Shown here: positions 36,252 through 45,107 of the stretch, piece by piece | Position numbering within the stretch: position 1 is the stretch's first letter | Layout of the letters: each line of letters opens with the position of its first letter | IMG/VR virus record: IMGVR_UViG_3300027668_000016 | Coordinates: 1-64,000 of that record | Strand: one strand, 5' to 3' | Origin: a virus | Length of the DNA: 64,000 bases | Notes under the pieces: model-generated | Seen by the model: only the letters and a program-made list of their open reading frames with translations | Databases searched by the model: none | What the model was told of the DNA's origin: nothing | Program-made: the position numbers and the translations under genes

Positions 36252-38192
36252 TTAGAATGATTGAGTTATCACTTTACCTTTTATATCCAAATTAGGAAAT
36301 TTAACTTCAAATATTGATGAATCTTTAGGTGGAAAAATTACACCCATTTTGGTAGCATTGTTAATGCTATATTTGTTAGGTGAATAATTACCATTATATT
36401 TATTAGTTATCTGTAATCCACCTACTCCCTGTGCATCTGGTCGAGGTACTGTTTGAACTCCTTGAATACCATCTAATAATACATATATTTGAGATAATGT
36501 TATAGGTTGGTTTATACTCCAATTATCAATATTAAAATAATCTTTTAATGCTGCTATACATCTTAATAACGTTTCGTTTGAATTAGCATCTGGTAAAACT
36601 ATGATATCAAATTGAATTGCTATGTTAACAATAAATGCATCTTTGATGTTAACTGCATCAGTTAACATTCTATAATATGAAATATATGTTTTAAGATTAG
36701 TTTTAGTTGCGTTGTTTAACTGAGTTAACTTTTTGTTATTATCATAACCCAATGTATATAAATTTAATGCTAGTGGATTTGGAATCTCAGTTGATACTAC
36801 ATTCCCATCTACCTTTTTGTTTTCTATTTGATAATCTTGTAGTATGTATGCTTTTGCTACCGAACCGAATTGTGGTGGTAATGCGTAACATCTCATAATG
36901 TAATCTTCTCTACTTACAGTTCTATTTTGAGCTGCAAAGTATGCCATTGCATTGTTACGAATCTCATCATCCGTTTCTTTACTCCTACCACCAACTGCAG
37001 GAGTTGGATTTGTAACTGCTAATGAATTTTGTGAGAATCGTAAAGTATCTTGATTTAAATTTAATGTGTTATCATTCTCAAATATTCTACCAGTTATGTT
37101 AATTAAATCTTTAGCAGGTACATTATCTTTAATTCCATTACCAACGAAATATTCAACTGTTAAAGTTGTATTGGATGGTGCTACTCCGTATGTTTTTGTA
37201 TATAGAAAGTTTGATGGGTCGATACCCTGGTCTAAAGATGCGTTAGCGGTGTATAGTGCTGAACCAACATTATCGGGATTAGGGATTATTTCTTCATCAG
37301 CGTTTGATGATATACCAGCTCCAAACTGAATTGATAAATTACTTTCATCTTCAAATTTAGTAATGAATCTTTTAGGAACTCTATTTAGTTGTAACAAATA
37401 TGGAGTTTCGCCTGCATGTTGTGAAAAATCTAATGTATTGTCTTGATTATTTTCAATTTGTTCAAATACAGTATCTTGTGCTAAGAATGGAACTTCAGTC
37501 CATATATCACCATCTTCATCTTTTATAGATTTTATTTTTATTATGCTTGAATCGGTTATCCGTATCTTATCATAAATTTTGGCCGTTCCGAATGTAAATG
37601 TTTGTGTCTTTACAGTACCACTTGTAGCCTTTACTTGTTTTTTAAGTAAATAGTATATTGGTTCATTTGTAGTCTCATTAATACTGTATACCGAAACTTC
37701 GGTTGTATTAAAAGATGATGAAAATTGAAAGTCAATATCAGTTGTTGTTCTAAATTCAACATCTTGAAATTCATCAGAACCAACACTCATATTTCTTGCA
37801 ACCTTTAACCCATAATCGTAATCGGGTCTTACATTATCAGCTGTACCTTTAGATGGTACTAATTGAAACACATCTAATGTTACCGTTGATGGTACTATAT
37901 TTTTAGGTTTATATCCATAAGTTGCAGCGAGATTAAATAGGTTTGCTTTCTCTTCTGCATTTATAAGTAAGGATTCTCTTAGTTGAGTATCTGTATAAAA
38001 TGATAGAACATCACCAACATACGATGCCATCTCAATGAACATCATACCAGGAGATGATTCGTTAAAATCATTAAATGTATTTGGGAAATAGTTTTTAGAA
38101 AACTCAATTAAGTTTTTTCGTAATTGACCAAAATCCTTTCCAACTAAGGAAACATCTTTTCTTACTAAATCTGTTTTATTTGTCTTTGCCAT
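36252..38192 (-). CDS. 6: Baseplate wedge protein, gp6/J family
   Basis: At 646 residues this matches T4 gp6, the ring-forming wedge subunit. Visible blocks include FSKNYFPNTFNDFNESSPG, MMFIEMASYVGDVLSFYTDT near residue 55, and a typical baseplate-J core around residues 395-440 (GGRSKETDDEIRNNAMAYFA, RTVSREDYIMRCYALPPQFG). A C-terminal domain ends the chain (IDNWSINQPITLSQIYVLLD). It is directly downstream of gp25, as in many contractile-tail systems. Confidence 0.92.
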   Translation of the reverse strand: MAKTNKTDLVRKDVSLVGKDFGQLRKNLIEFSKNYFPNTFNDFNESSPGMMFIEMASYVGDVLSFYTDTQLRESLLINAEEKANLFNLAATYGYKPKNIVPSTVTLDVFQLVPSKGTADNVRPDYDYGLKVARNMSVGSDEFQDVEFRTTTDIDFQFSSSFNTTEVSVYSINETTNEPIYYLLKKQVKATSGTVKTQTFTFGTAKIYDKIRITDSSIIKIKSIKDEDGDIWTEVPFLAQDTVFEQIENNQDNTLDFSQHAGETPYLLQLNRVPKRFITKFEDESNLSIQFGAGISSNADEEIIPNPDNVGSALYTANASLDQGIDPSNFLYTKTYGVAPSNTTLTVEYFVGNGIKDNVPAKDLINITGRIFENDNTLNLNQDTLRFSQNSLAVTNPTPAVGGRSKETDDEIRNNAMAYFAAQNRTVSREDYIMRCYALPPQFGSVAKAYILQDYQIENKKVDGNVVSTEIPNPLALNLYTLGYDNNKKLTQLNNATKTNLKTYISYYRMLTDAVNIKDAFIVNIAIQFDIIVLPDANSNETLLRCIAALKDYFNIDNWSINQPITLSQIYVLLDGIQGVQTVPRPDAQGVGGLQITNKYNGNYSPNKYSINNATKMGVIFPPKDSSIFEVKFPNLDIKGKVITQSF

Positions 38193-38201
38193 TTATAACC
38201 C

Positions 38202-38639
38202 TTATTCTATTGTAGTTGTTCCAGCCGAATCTACAAATATTGTTATTTGTTGATTAGCCCCTTGCTCTGTAACTTTGAAATCTAATGATATGTTTACATG
38301 ATTTCTATCAAAATCAGGGGTTACCGTAAGTTTATCAATTACTATGTATGGTAACCAATACCCAATATCTTCACGTAGTTGTTCATCTAAGGCGGTGCTT
38401 AAATCACCATCCATCTGTTCAAACATAAGAGAATAAACTGATGAACCAAATTCAGGTTGAAATAACCGTTCACCCTTTCTGGTTAATAATAAATTCTTTA
38501 AATTAGATATTGATTGTTCCTCAGTTGTATAACTTAAAGAAAATAATCCTTTGTTCTTACCAAATGGTAATGTTATACCAACTGCTACATCTTTTTCAAA
38601 ATCTAGTGGGTTGTAAAAGTTTTCTTTTCTTTGAGCCAT
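38202..38639 (-). CDS. 25: Baseplate wedge protein gp25
   Basis: A 145-residue gp25-like protein, related to T4 lysozyme-independent wedge subunits and to type VI TssE. Family sequence includes LLLTRKGERLFQPEFGSSVY (about residues 50-70) and LREDIGYWLPYIVIDKLTV, which carries the conserved EDI-x-x-W/Y part of the family. It initiates sheath polymerisation at the baseplate. Nine bases separate it from gp6. Confidence 0.95.
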   Translation of the reverse strand: MAQRKENFYNPLDFEKDVAVGITLPFGKNKGLFSLSYTTEEQSISNLKNLLLTRKGERLFQPEFGSSVYSLMFEQMDGDLSTALDEQLREDIGYWLPYIVIDKLTVTPDFDRNHVNISLDFKVTEQGANQQITIFVDSAGTTTIE

Positions 38640-38642
38640 TTG

Positions 38643-39140
38643 TTACTTTCCTTTTTTAGCGTTAATGGTTTTCATTAATTCTGAATAATCTTTAGTTAAT
38701 GCTGCTCCTACTGCTGCAACTTGCTCATTGTTAGTATCAACCGGTCTTCCATCTATATCAGTAGTTGGCATCATATTCGATTGACCATCTCCATACCCAA
38801 TTGCATCTGCCATACCGGCTCTATTAAATCCTTGTGCTTGGTTTGCTCCGAATTGACCATCCATATTTCTCCACTCACCATCATTGGCGGTTTCATTTAA
38901 TATAGAATTTAAAGTTGGATTTTTTGTAAACTCTTGAGTTGGGTTAACCTTTGAGGTATTCGCTCTAGATTCTTCCAATACATCAGAAATATCTAATGGG
39001 TCTTTTTGTTTAGGTTTGCGTACTTCTTTGATAATTGGTTTAGAACTTTTTCTAACCTCTTTTAAAATCGGTTTAAGTTCTTCTTTAACTACCTTTCGTA
39101 CAATCAATTCTAATAGTGTTGCTAAGTCTTTTGCTTTCAT
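38643..39140 (-). CDS. Hypothetical tail-region protein (165 aa)
   Basis: The N-terminal 45 residues are a basic helix (VKEELKPILKEVRKSSKPII). The remainder is polar and probably disordered (NDGEWRNMDGQFGANQAQGF) apart from a short closing helix (LTKDYSELMKTINAKKGK). It is three bases upstream of gp25 in the same operon. No family recognised; a short assembly or tape-related factor is possible. Confidence 0.75.
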   Translation of the reverse strand: MKAKDLATLLELIVRKVVKEELKPILKEVRKSSKPIIKEVRKPKQKDPLDISDVLEESRANTSKVNPTQEFTKNPTLNSILNETANDGEWRNMDGQFGANQAQGFNRAGMADAIGYGDGQSNMMPTTDIDGRPVDTNNEQVAAVGAALTKDYSELMKTINAKKGK

Positions 39141-39156
39141 TGTGTTTCTATTTGTA

Positions 39157-39165
39157 TATAAATAT
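39157..39165 (-). promoter_or_regulatory. Late-promoter-like element L9
   Basis: Minus strand TAATATTTATATAC, 17 bases before the 165-residue gene. It would start the gp25-gp6-gp7 transcript. Confidence 0.55.
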
Positions 39166-39179
39166 TAAAGTCTTTTGTT

Positions 39180-39749
39180 TTATGATACCCCAACCCAAGG
39201 AAAAGGTGGGCCTGGTATTGGTGATGGTACTGATGGGATTAATCCATTATATAATCCGTTTACAGTTAGTAGATGTGTTGTGAATGCTGATATCAATTTA
39301 CCACATATAATATTACCCATCGGTGTTGGTGCTGGTGGATTGTTAAATGCGTTCCATAATCCTACATCTAATGGGGATGGAGTTCCACCTGTTAGAACTG
39401 TAACACCTGATGTTGGTGATATATATCCTGGTGGTGGTGGCATTGGTGTCCATGTAACACTTGCCCAATATTTTACAATCTCAGTTGCCCATTTTAAAAA
39501 CATAGGTGGAGTTGGTGGTCCTTCGGAATCTTTTATCTGATTGAAGGTATCCAATATAGCATCTTCAATTGGTTTAGTTGGTGGTGCTGATATGATTGCT
39601 GAGCCTGGAATCAATGTAATCATTCCACTAGCAACCGATATCCCATATGAATCTGCTATAATCTTAGCAGTATCTGCTTCTGTCTTTTCTATTGGTGCAT
39701 CTAAGTAAGGTGCAACCGTTGATTGGAATGATGGGAATAATACAGGCAT
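39180..39749 (-). CDS. Proline-rich tail protein (189 aa)
   Basis: Residues 1-60 are mixed helix and strand (FPSFQSTVAPYLDAPIEKTE); the second half is very rich in Pro and Gly (TWTPMPPPPGYISPTSGV, VPSPIPGPPFPW). No enzyme motif. It abuts the gp5-like hub gene without a gap (stop and start adjacent), so it may be a hub-associated cap or spike accessory. Not recognised beyond this. Confidence 0.75.
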   Translation of the reverse strand: MPVLFPSFQSTVAPYLDAPIEKTEADTAKIIADSYGISVASGMITLIPGSAIISAPPTKPIEDAILDTFNQIKDSEGPPTPPMFLKWATEIVKYWASVTWTPMPPPPGYISPTSGVTVLTGGTPSPLDVGLWNAFNNPPAPTPMGNIICGKLISAFTTHLLTVNGLYNGLIPSVPSPIPGPPFPWVGVS

Positions 39750-40733
39750 TTATTGAGCCATTAATTTTAAATCGGTTAATAATTTCTGAACATCTGCTAC
39801 GTTTGTAGCAGGGCCTGTTGGACCTACACCTGTTGCAAATGTTGCAGTCCCAGCGGTTAAATCCGCTAGCTGTTGAATTAATGATTCTAATAGTGTAAAC
39901 ATCTTGTCCATATCCATTGCCCATGCGGGTGTTGCTATATTTACGGATTTAGCCCCACTAAGTATAATGTAATCAGATTTTGAATTAAGAATAATTCTAT
40001 CTGAATTAACTATTGTAGATGGTTTATCAAAATTAGATTGTGGTGTTAACCCAGTTCCTATATTTTTTTGAGATGTTGTTAGTTTAACTTTTTGAGATGA
40101 GGTTAACCATATAGATGATAAATCTTCATCCACATTTTCTATAATAAATTTATTATAAGAACCAGCTGATTTTCTTCCATTTGATAATATCGTTATTGGG
40201 TCTTCGGGTGTTGATGAATTCCAAGATGGGTCTTCTGTTGTATCAGCTCCCTCAGGAGAGTACCCAAATCTAAGAGAGTGTCCAAACCTACCTTCTATAA
40301 GTAAATCACCTAAGAATGGTTGTAATGAACCTACATCATCTCGTTCAACAAACCCATCACCTAAATCTACTGAAGAATCACCACCCTCTGTATTTGGATT
40401 ACCTGCAGATGTTGAACTGTAATCACCACCCTGTGTAGTTATTGGAACTCCGGCAACCGATGGTAATGCGTTATGATGAATATTTTGTTGAATTGATATT
40501 ACATCAATATAATATAATCTAGATACCGTTTTTGTACTAGAACCTTCTGCTAATGTTGCTGGTACAATGATAACGGATTCACCAATTATAGGAACTCTTT
40601 TAATATTAGTATTAAGTGCGTAAGCTATAGCTACTTGATTGTTAGGTGTTAATCTTACCTTTACAGCATAAGTTGTTTCAAAATTATCATCAGTTAAATT
40701 AATAGCAATTACTTCTCCAGATTGTATAACCAT
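39750..40733 (-). CDS. Baseplate hub/spike protein with gp5-type OB-fold (327 aa)
   Basis: The N-terminal 70 residues are a beta-barrel (EVIAINLTDDNFETTYAVKV) of OB type. The phrase LLIEGRFGHSLRFGYSPEGA near residue 150 is characteristic of gp5-like hub/spike proteins. Unlike T4 gp5 there is no lysozyme domain, and the beta-helical needle is short. A C-terminal helix (MFTLLESLIQQLADLTAG) follows. It sits at the head of the baseplate run after the late sigma factor. Confidence 0.82.
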   Translation of the reverse strand: MVIQSGEVIAINLTDDNFETTYAVKVRLTPNNQVAIAYALNTNIKRVPIIGESVIIVPATLAEGSSTKTVSRLYYIDVISIQQNIHHNALPSVAGVPITTQGGDYSSTSAGNPNTEGGDSSVDLGDGFVERDDVGSLQPFLGDLLIEGRFGHSLRFGYSPEGADTTEDPSWNSSTPEDPITILSNGRKSAGSYNKFIIENVDEDLSSIWLTSSQKVKLTTSQKNIGTGLTPQSNFDKPSTIVNSDRIILNSKSDYIILSGAKSVNIATPAWAMDMDKMFTLLESLIQQLADLTAGTATFATGVGPTGPATNVADVQKLLTDLKLMAQ

Positions 40734-41098
40734 TATAAATCTCCCTCTTCTACCATCGTATCAATTTTAGCATCGATTGCTTCAGCGTTTGCCATTAATT
40801 GTTTTTTCTCATCTTCAGTCAAACCTAAACCACCACCATCTTCTGAGTTTGCATCTTTCATCATACGTTGAACGATAGCTGCAAGTTTTACTATTTGGTC
40901 ATCATTTTTAACTGATACATCCATATATTCCTTAATTAAAGGAACTACAACAGTAGCATCATTTATATTAGTAACCAATGGTTCTAATTGAGCGATAAGA
41001 AGTTTAATCTGCTTATCCTTCTTTTTTGAATTATGATAAACATCCGACATTATATCTGCAAATGTTTTACCTTTAAATAATTCACTATCTTTATCCAT
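40733..41098 (-). CDS. Small helical protein next to late sigma factor (121 aa)
   Basis: I start it at MDKDSELFKGKTFADIM, because the longer frame extends back through the sigma gene. It overlaps that gene's end by eight bases and the hub gene by one base. It is nearly all helix with an acidic C-terminus (LTEDEKKQLMANAEAIDAKI). Its coupling to the sigma gene makes a transcription co-factor conceivable, but no gp33 signature is visible. Confidence 0.75.
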   Translation of the reverse strand: MDKDSELFKGKTFADIMSDVYHNSKKKDKQIKLLIAQLEPLVTNINDATVVVPLIKEYMDVSVKNDDQIVKLAAIVQRMMKDANSEDGGGLGLTEDEKKQLMANAEAIDAKIDTMVEEGDL

Positions 41099-41813
41099 AG
41101 TTCTCCTGTAATTGGTAATGTATCGATAAGAATCCCGTCGTATTATATTCACTATACAATTCAATATATAAACGTTTCATCTTATTTATTACTTTTGTAA
41201 TATATTGTGTATCCACTCCAGTTCTTTCTCTAATAAGTATGTAAAGTGCTTTCTTATTGTAAGAATATAAATCAGTACGAGTTCTAAATAATTCATTTAC
41301 GCTATCGGCTATTGACCTATCTCTATCTTTTAAAAATAAATCGTATAGATGTAAATCAATATACCTAACATATTGGTCCATAAAATCTGATTTGGATTCC
41401 CTAACATTATCTAAAGCTAACTCATTTGAAATATCTCTATTTAAATCTATTGCTGATACTTCTGCTTTAGATTTCAATCTAGCATAGTTAGCATTATTCT
41501 CATTGAATAAATAATTACGAGCTACAACTGTAAAGTATGAAAATGCTCTACCATTATCACCATTGAACCTATCAATCTTTTCATTTAAGAATGCTACTAC
41601 GTTTGCTTTAATATCCTCATATGGTTCTTGAAAATAGTAAGTCTTATAAGTATGGATTACGTTCTCTGATAATTTATCAAATGGGTAATGTATGAACCTA
41701 TTGTATATTTTATTTTTAAGTCTATCATCATCACAGTTATTATATGCATTGATAGCCATCTCAGTTATTTGCGTAAAATATCGTTTACTTCTCTTCTTTC
41801 TCGGTTTCGCCAT
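41091..41813 (-). CDS. 55: Late-transcription sigma factor, gp55-like
   Basis: A 240-residue minimal sigma-70-type factor. The region-2-like core reads NEKIDRFNGDNGRAFSYFTV then VARNYLFNENNANYARLKSK. This resembles the aromatic, promoter-melting region of gp55-type sigma factors. A helix-turn-helix-like C-terminal part (ALYILIRERTGVDTQYITKV) follows. The N-terminus is strongly basic (MAKPRKKRSKRYF). It is likely to direct host RNA polymerase to the ATATTTAT(A/T)A elements upstream of the virion genes. It overlaps the membrane-protein gene upstream by 29 bases. Confidence 0.88.
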   Translation of the reverse strand: MAKPRKKRSKRYFTQITEMAINAYNNCDDDRLKNKIYNRFIHYPFDKLSENVIHTYKTYYFQEPYEDIKANVVAFLNEKIDRFNGDNGRAFSYFTVVARNYLFNENNANYARLKSKAEVSAIDLNRDISNELALDNVRESKSDFMDQYVRYIDLHLYDLFLKDRDRSIADSVNELFRTRTDLYSYNKKALYILIRERTGVDTQYITKVINKMKRLYIELYSEYNTTGFLSIHYQLQENYG

Positions 41814-42081
41814 CTAAATTATATTCGTTATTTAATTGTTCTATTGCTTCCTTTATCTGTTCAAAGATATACCCACTTTCATCATCGGATTGAAATGAAC
41901 CCAATCTATCGATAGATTTCATTCTTAATAAAGCCTTCTGCATTGATGTGTATACCTTCTCAATTATGTTATCAGTATATTCAAATTCCCTCTCTAATAT
42001 TTCATACTTCCGTAATGAGTTCCATAGAGCGTAACCTAATACTGTAACTAAAATGAGTAATGTAATTATTATATATTCCAT
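41785..42081 (-). CDS. Single-pass membrane protein (98 aa)
   Basis: I start at MEYIIITLLILVTVLGYALW, one base after the stop of the HD gene. Residues 2-20 are a transmembrane helix, followed by a charged cytoplasmic helix (LRKYEILEREFEYTDNIIEK) and an acidic tail (GETEKEEK). The 3' end runs 29 bases into the sigma-factor gene. Function unknown. Confidence 0.75.
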   Translation of the reverse strand: MEYIIITLLILVTVLGYALWNSLRKYEILEREFEYTDNIIEKVYTSMQKALLRMKSIDRLGSFQSDDESGYIFEQIKEAIEQLNNEYNLDGETEKEEK

Positions 42082-42082
42082 A

Positions 42083-42856
42083 TTAAGCTTCTTCCACTTC
42101 CCCAAATATAGATTTAAAATCTACTTTAGCGGGCATTTGTATATTTTGTAACTTTGTTTTTTTAGCGGGTCTACCACCAACGTTCTTAGGTGCTACACTA
42201 CCTTGTTTTAATTTCGACCATCTCTCATTTTCAAATCGAGCTGCCATAATATCAGCTTGGTGCATTACAAATGGTAATGAAGATTTCAATGTGTTATCAG
42301 CACTATATGTTATAAAGTAAGGTTTGTTACCATCATCGTATAACCCATCAGTAAGTTTGATGCCTAAGTATTCTACTTCTGAAATTTCGATTCCGAAATG
42401 ATTCAACATCCAAAACGTTCTATCATTAAGATTCATCCAATGCATTGTTGGATTTGTTTTATATACTTTACCTTGGTTTTCAATATGCCATTGTGAATCA
42501 TTTGGAATATACCAACTCTCATCAGCGTTTCCAACTTTACCTAAGTCGTGGTGAAGTGCTGTAAAGATTACAGTTTCTCTATCATAATCACCAATACCAA
42601 TTCCAACTTCTTCGTACATCTCAAAAACCTTAACTGCGTTTTGAGTAACTCTTAATACATGCTCTATATAACCACCAGCAAATGCGTTGTGGAAATGAGC
42701 GGTTGATGATGCTGGTGTTAGTACTATCCTATCCTCAAGATGGTCGTACATTTTGTTAAGGGATTGTAATCTTTCACCTGTGAATGTTTGGTTGATTAAC
42801 TTTCTGAACTTTGTGTAGTTCTCAGTAATTTTTGCTTCGTCTAAAATGTGTATCAT
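42083..42856 (-). CDS. HD-domain phosphohydrolase (257 aa)
   Basis: A metal-dependent HD phosphohydrolase. The motif set is AGGYIEHVLRV (first His), TALHHDLGKVGNAD (the HHD doublet) and FVMHQADIMAARFENERW (later His/Asp). Members cut nucleotide phosphates or cyclic nucleotides; similar genes are common in T4-like marine phages. The Lys-rich tail (GGRPAKKTKLQNIQM) may contact nucleic acid. Substrate not predictable here. Confidence 0.87.
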   Translation of the reverse strand: MIHILDEAKITENYTKFRKLINQTFTGERLQSLNKMYDHLEDRIVLTPASSTAHFHNAFAGGYIEHVLRVTQNAVKVFEMYEEVGIGIGDYDRETVIFTALHHDLGKVGNADESWYIPNDSQWHIENQGKVYKTNPTMHWMNLNDRTFWMLNHFGIEISEVEYLGIKLTDGLYDDGNKPYFITYSADNTLKSSLPFVMHQADIMAARFENERWSKLKQGSVAPKNVGGRPAKKTKLQNIQMPAKVDFKSIFGEVEEA

Positions 42857-42909
42857 AATTTTTAATTTTTATTGTAACTAACTGATTATCGATGAGTTGA
42901 TGATAGTGA

Positions 42910-43218
42910 TTATGAATTAACCACAATTTCATCTAATATCGATAGTAACTCACTCTCTCTGTATATATTGTATGTGTTCTTACCATTCTTATGTTTGAAT
43001 CCAGTACCATCTAATAATACGGTATCACCCACTTTTACACTCATTGGAATCATCTTACCTGTATGTGTATATAATCCCTTTCCTACTGCTATAACAGTAC
43101 CTGTCATAGTTGTATCGTTTCCTTGTGGTTTGTATAATCCACCTGATGTTTTATCATCGTTTCTTTTAATAATCTCAATGACTACTCTATCCCCTAAAGG
43201 TCTGTATTTTGTTTCCAT
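42910..43218 (-). CDS. GroES-type co-chaperonin (gp31-like)
   Basis: A 102-residue Cpn10 barrel: YRPLGDRVVIEIIKRNDDKT, the mobile-loop region KTSGGLYKPQGNDTTMTGTV, and VKVGDTVLLDGTG. T4 gp31 replaces host GroES for folding of the capsid protein, and this gene may do the same. It is closer to bacterial GroES than T4 gp31 is, with recognisable KTSGGLY and GTVIAVGKG blocks. It is the neighbour of a ClpP-like protease, forming a small proteostasis group. Confidence 0.93.
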   Translation of the reverse strand: METKYRPLGDRVVIEIIKRNDDKTSGGLYKPQGNDTTMTGTVIAVGKGLYTHTGKMIPMSVKVGDTVLLDGTGFKHKNGKNTYNIYRESELLSILDEIVVNS

Positions 43219-43221
43219 AAC

Positions 43222-43866
43222 TTATATTATTTTATCTATTATTCCTAATTGTAATGCTTCCTCTGAGTTTAGGAAGTAATCTGTTTGTTGGTTATCTGAC
43301 CACCATTGTTTATCTTTATTTGTACATTCAGCCATAATGTTATTACAATCATCTTCTAATGATTCAGCGAATTTAGCATTTGATTTTAAATCAGATAACT
43401 TTCCTACTGCATAAGATGATAATTGATGTACCATTATTTTAGAATGTTTGGATGCTGCTCTAAGACCTGTTCCTGCTGCTAATAGTAGTGCTGCTGCACT
43501 CATTGCCATACCTCTACAAACTATGTTAGTTTTAATTCCATCACTTTGGTTTAGGCTTCGGATATAATCTATTAATCCTAATGTTTCAACAACATCCCCA
43601 CCACCTGAATTTAAAAGTATAGTTATTGATTTTAGTTCTGAATTAATCTTTTTTAGTAATCTAACCTTTGAAATAATATCAAATGTTAATCCAGCTGATA
43701 TATCATCTTGAATTAATATAATATTATCTTTAATATCAATACCGTAATCAAACTCTCTAAACTCCTGAAACCACTTTTCCTTTTCTGTTTTTTCTCTTAT
43801 GATTTCGTAGTTTGTATCTATATTACCATTAGTTGTACTTCTACTATCGTTGTATAAATCACTCAT
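43222..43866 (-). CDS. ClpP-like serine protease
   Basis: A 214-residue Clp protease fold: ITILLNSGGGDVVETLGLID (about 81-100), the nucleophile Ser123 in CRGMAMSAAALLLAAGTG, and His147 in SKIMVHQLSS. The catalytic Asp should lie near ECTNKDKQWW. No N-terminal propeptide is obvious. Phage ClpP-like proteins act either in prohead maturation or on host proteins; as this phage already has a gp21 protease, a host-directed role is more likely. It lies three bases from the GroES-like gene. Confidence 0.9.
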   Translation of the reverse strand: MSDLYNDSRSTTNGNIDTNYEIIREKTEKEKWFQEFREFDYGIDIKDNIILIQDDISAGLTFDIISKVRLLKKINSELKSITILLNSGGGDVVETLGLIDYIRSLNQSDGIKTNIVCRGMAMSAAALLLAAGTGLRAASKHSKIMVHQLSSYAVGKLSDLKSNAKFAESLEDDCNNIMAECTNKDKQWWSDNQQTDYFLNSEEALQLGIIDKII

Positions 43867-43897
43867 AATACTATAATGTTTTTAATTTGTTAATACA

Positions 43898-43934
43898 AAT
43901 ATACAAAATTTATTTCACATTACCTAATTTATTT
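43898..43934 (-). promoter_or_regulatory. Host-like promoter before ClpP gene
   Basis: Minus strand: AAATTAGGTAATGTG, 12 bases, then TTGTATATTTGTATTAAC. TATATTTG is the Bacteroidota -7 element. The box ends about 30 bases before the ClpP ATG and overlaps the end of the 339-residue membrane gene. Confidence 0.55.
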
Positions 43935-44954
43935 CTATAAACCTTCGTTCTTTTTTGTTGAGTCACCATAGTTTTTACCATTTGGTTTTTGTTTAGCTTC
44001 TCCATATAGTGTTTTTTTATCAACTTCATGTAATTTTTCTATCTTAACTTTCTTTGGTTCTTTAACTACAATTGGCGTTGTATCATCAACTACCACCACC
44101 AACTTTTCTTCTTTTCGTTTTGGTTCAACTACATTAACATCACCACCTATATATTTGTTTATTGCAATTACCATTGCTACTGCTAATGGGTCAAACACAA
44201 ATACGATTAGTAACGTAAACCAATTCACAATTATATCCATCGACTTCCCAGTAATCTTTGATAGATATCTTAATGGTCCTACTTCAGCGGCAACTTCGTT
44301 ATTAGATTCCATATCTAATACTTTTAAATCTAAAGAAGTAATTGAATCTATAAGAGCTTCCATTTTAGTGGATACTATTGACCTCTGTTCCTTAGTCTCT
44401 TTCAATTGGGCTTGTAGAACTCTTCTTGTCGATGATGAGGTAGTTGTAATGATTTCACCTGTCTCTTTATCTTTATACTGAATAGTGTTGTTAGATAACC
44501 CCTTAGAGAGTTGTGATATTGATTCATTCAACTGAATCTTTTCTAACTTATAATCAGCTAAAGATTCCGTAAACCTATCTTTCTTTAATTCAACAACTGC
44601 CGTTTGTTTATCGATAATAGTTAATTGGTCTGATGTGATTTGATAAGATGATGTTAAGAATCCATATATACCTGCTGATGTGATTATCATTAGAACAACG
44701 ACACCAATAGTTAAGTAACTTTTAAATAACCAACCTAACTTAGACCAATTATTATGTAGGTATGATGCTACTACTAATTTAGCGAACTCAAGTGATGTTG
44801 CCATAATCATAACTTCGGTCCTTGCTCCAGCAAATAAGGAACTTAATCCAAACACAGAATAGTAAGCTGCAGATAATGATAACGAAATGGTTGAAATTAC
44901 CATTAAAACACCAAATCCAGTTCTCTTAGTAAAAAAGTTATTAACAATTTCCAT
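43935..44954 (-). CDS. Multi-pass membrane protein with periplasmic/cytoplasmic coiled coil (339 aa)
   Basis: Three N-terminal transmembrane segments (GFGVLMVISTISLSLSAAYY; VMIMATSLEFAKLVVASYL; YLTIGVVVLMIITSAGIYGF) are followed by a roughly 110-residue coiled-coil segment. A fourth transmembrane helix (FTLLIVFVFDPLAVAMVIAI) then leads to a polar tail. I recall similar proteins from other marine phages but know no function; envelope remodelling or superinfection exclusion would fit. It follows a 48-residue membrane ORF by five bases. Confidence 0.83.
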   Translation of the reverse strand: MEIVNNFFTKRTGFGVLMVISTISLSLSAAYYSVFGLSSLFAGARTEVMIMATSLEFAKLVVASYLHNNWSKLGWLFKSYLTIGVVVLMIITSAGIYGFLTSSYQITSDQLTIIDKQTAVVELKKDRFTESLADYKLEKIQLNESISQLSKGLSNNTIQYKDKETGEIITTTSSSTRRVLQAQLKETKEQRSIVSTKMEALIDSITSLDLKVLDMESNNEVAAEVGPLRYLSKITGKSMDIIVNWFTLLIVFVFDPLAVAMVIAINKYIGGDVNVVEPKRKEEKLVVVVDDTTPIVVKEPKKVKIEKLHEVDKKTLYGEAKQKPNGKNYGDSTKKNEGL

Positions 44955-44959
44955 ATTTT

Positions 44960-45106
44960 TTATATATTATTGGTTTTATTAAATTCCTGAATTGTACTTA
45001 TATATAACTCTATTATCTTAACATAAGACAATGTTGTTAAAACAACAAACATAACAATAAATATTAAAATAAAAAGAATTAAATAATCAAACAAGCTAAA
45101 CCCCAT
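44960..45106 (-). CDS. Tiny membrane protein (48 aa)
   Basis: MGFSLFDYLILFILIFIVMF opens a 48-residue ORF with one strong transmembrane helix and a short polar tail ending FNKTNNI. The ATG is one base past the stop of the UV-endonuclease gene, and its own stop is five bases before the 339-residue membrane gene. This tight spacing supports expression and a shared membrane function. Confidence 0.7.
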   Translation of the reverse strand: MGFSLFDYLILFILIFIVMFVVLTTLSYVKIIELYISTIQEFNKTNNI

Positions 45107-45107
45107 A

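Noticed and set aside
39175-39540. 121-residue plus-strand open frame
   Set aside because: Antisense to the Pro/Gly-rich 189-residue tail gene. The composition is a reflection of proline codons on the other strand.
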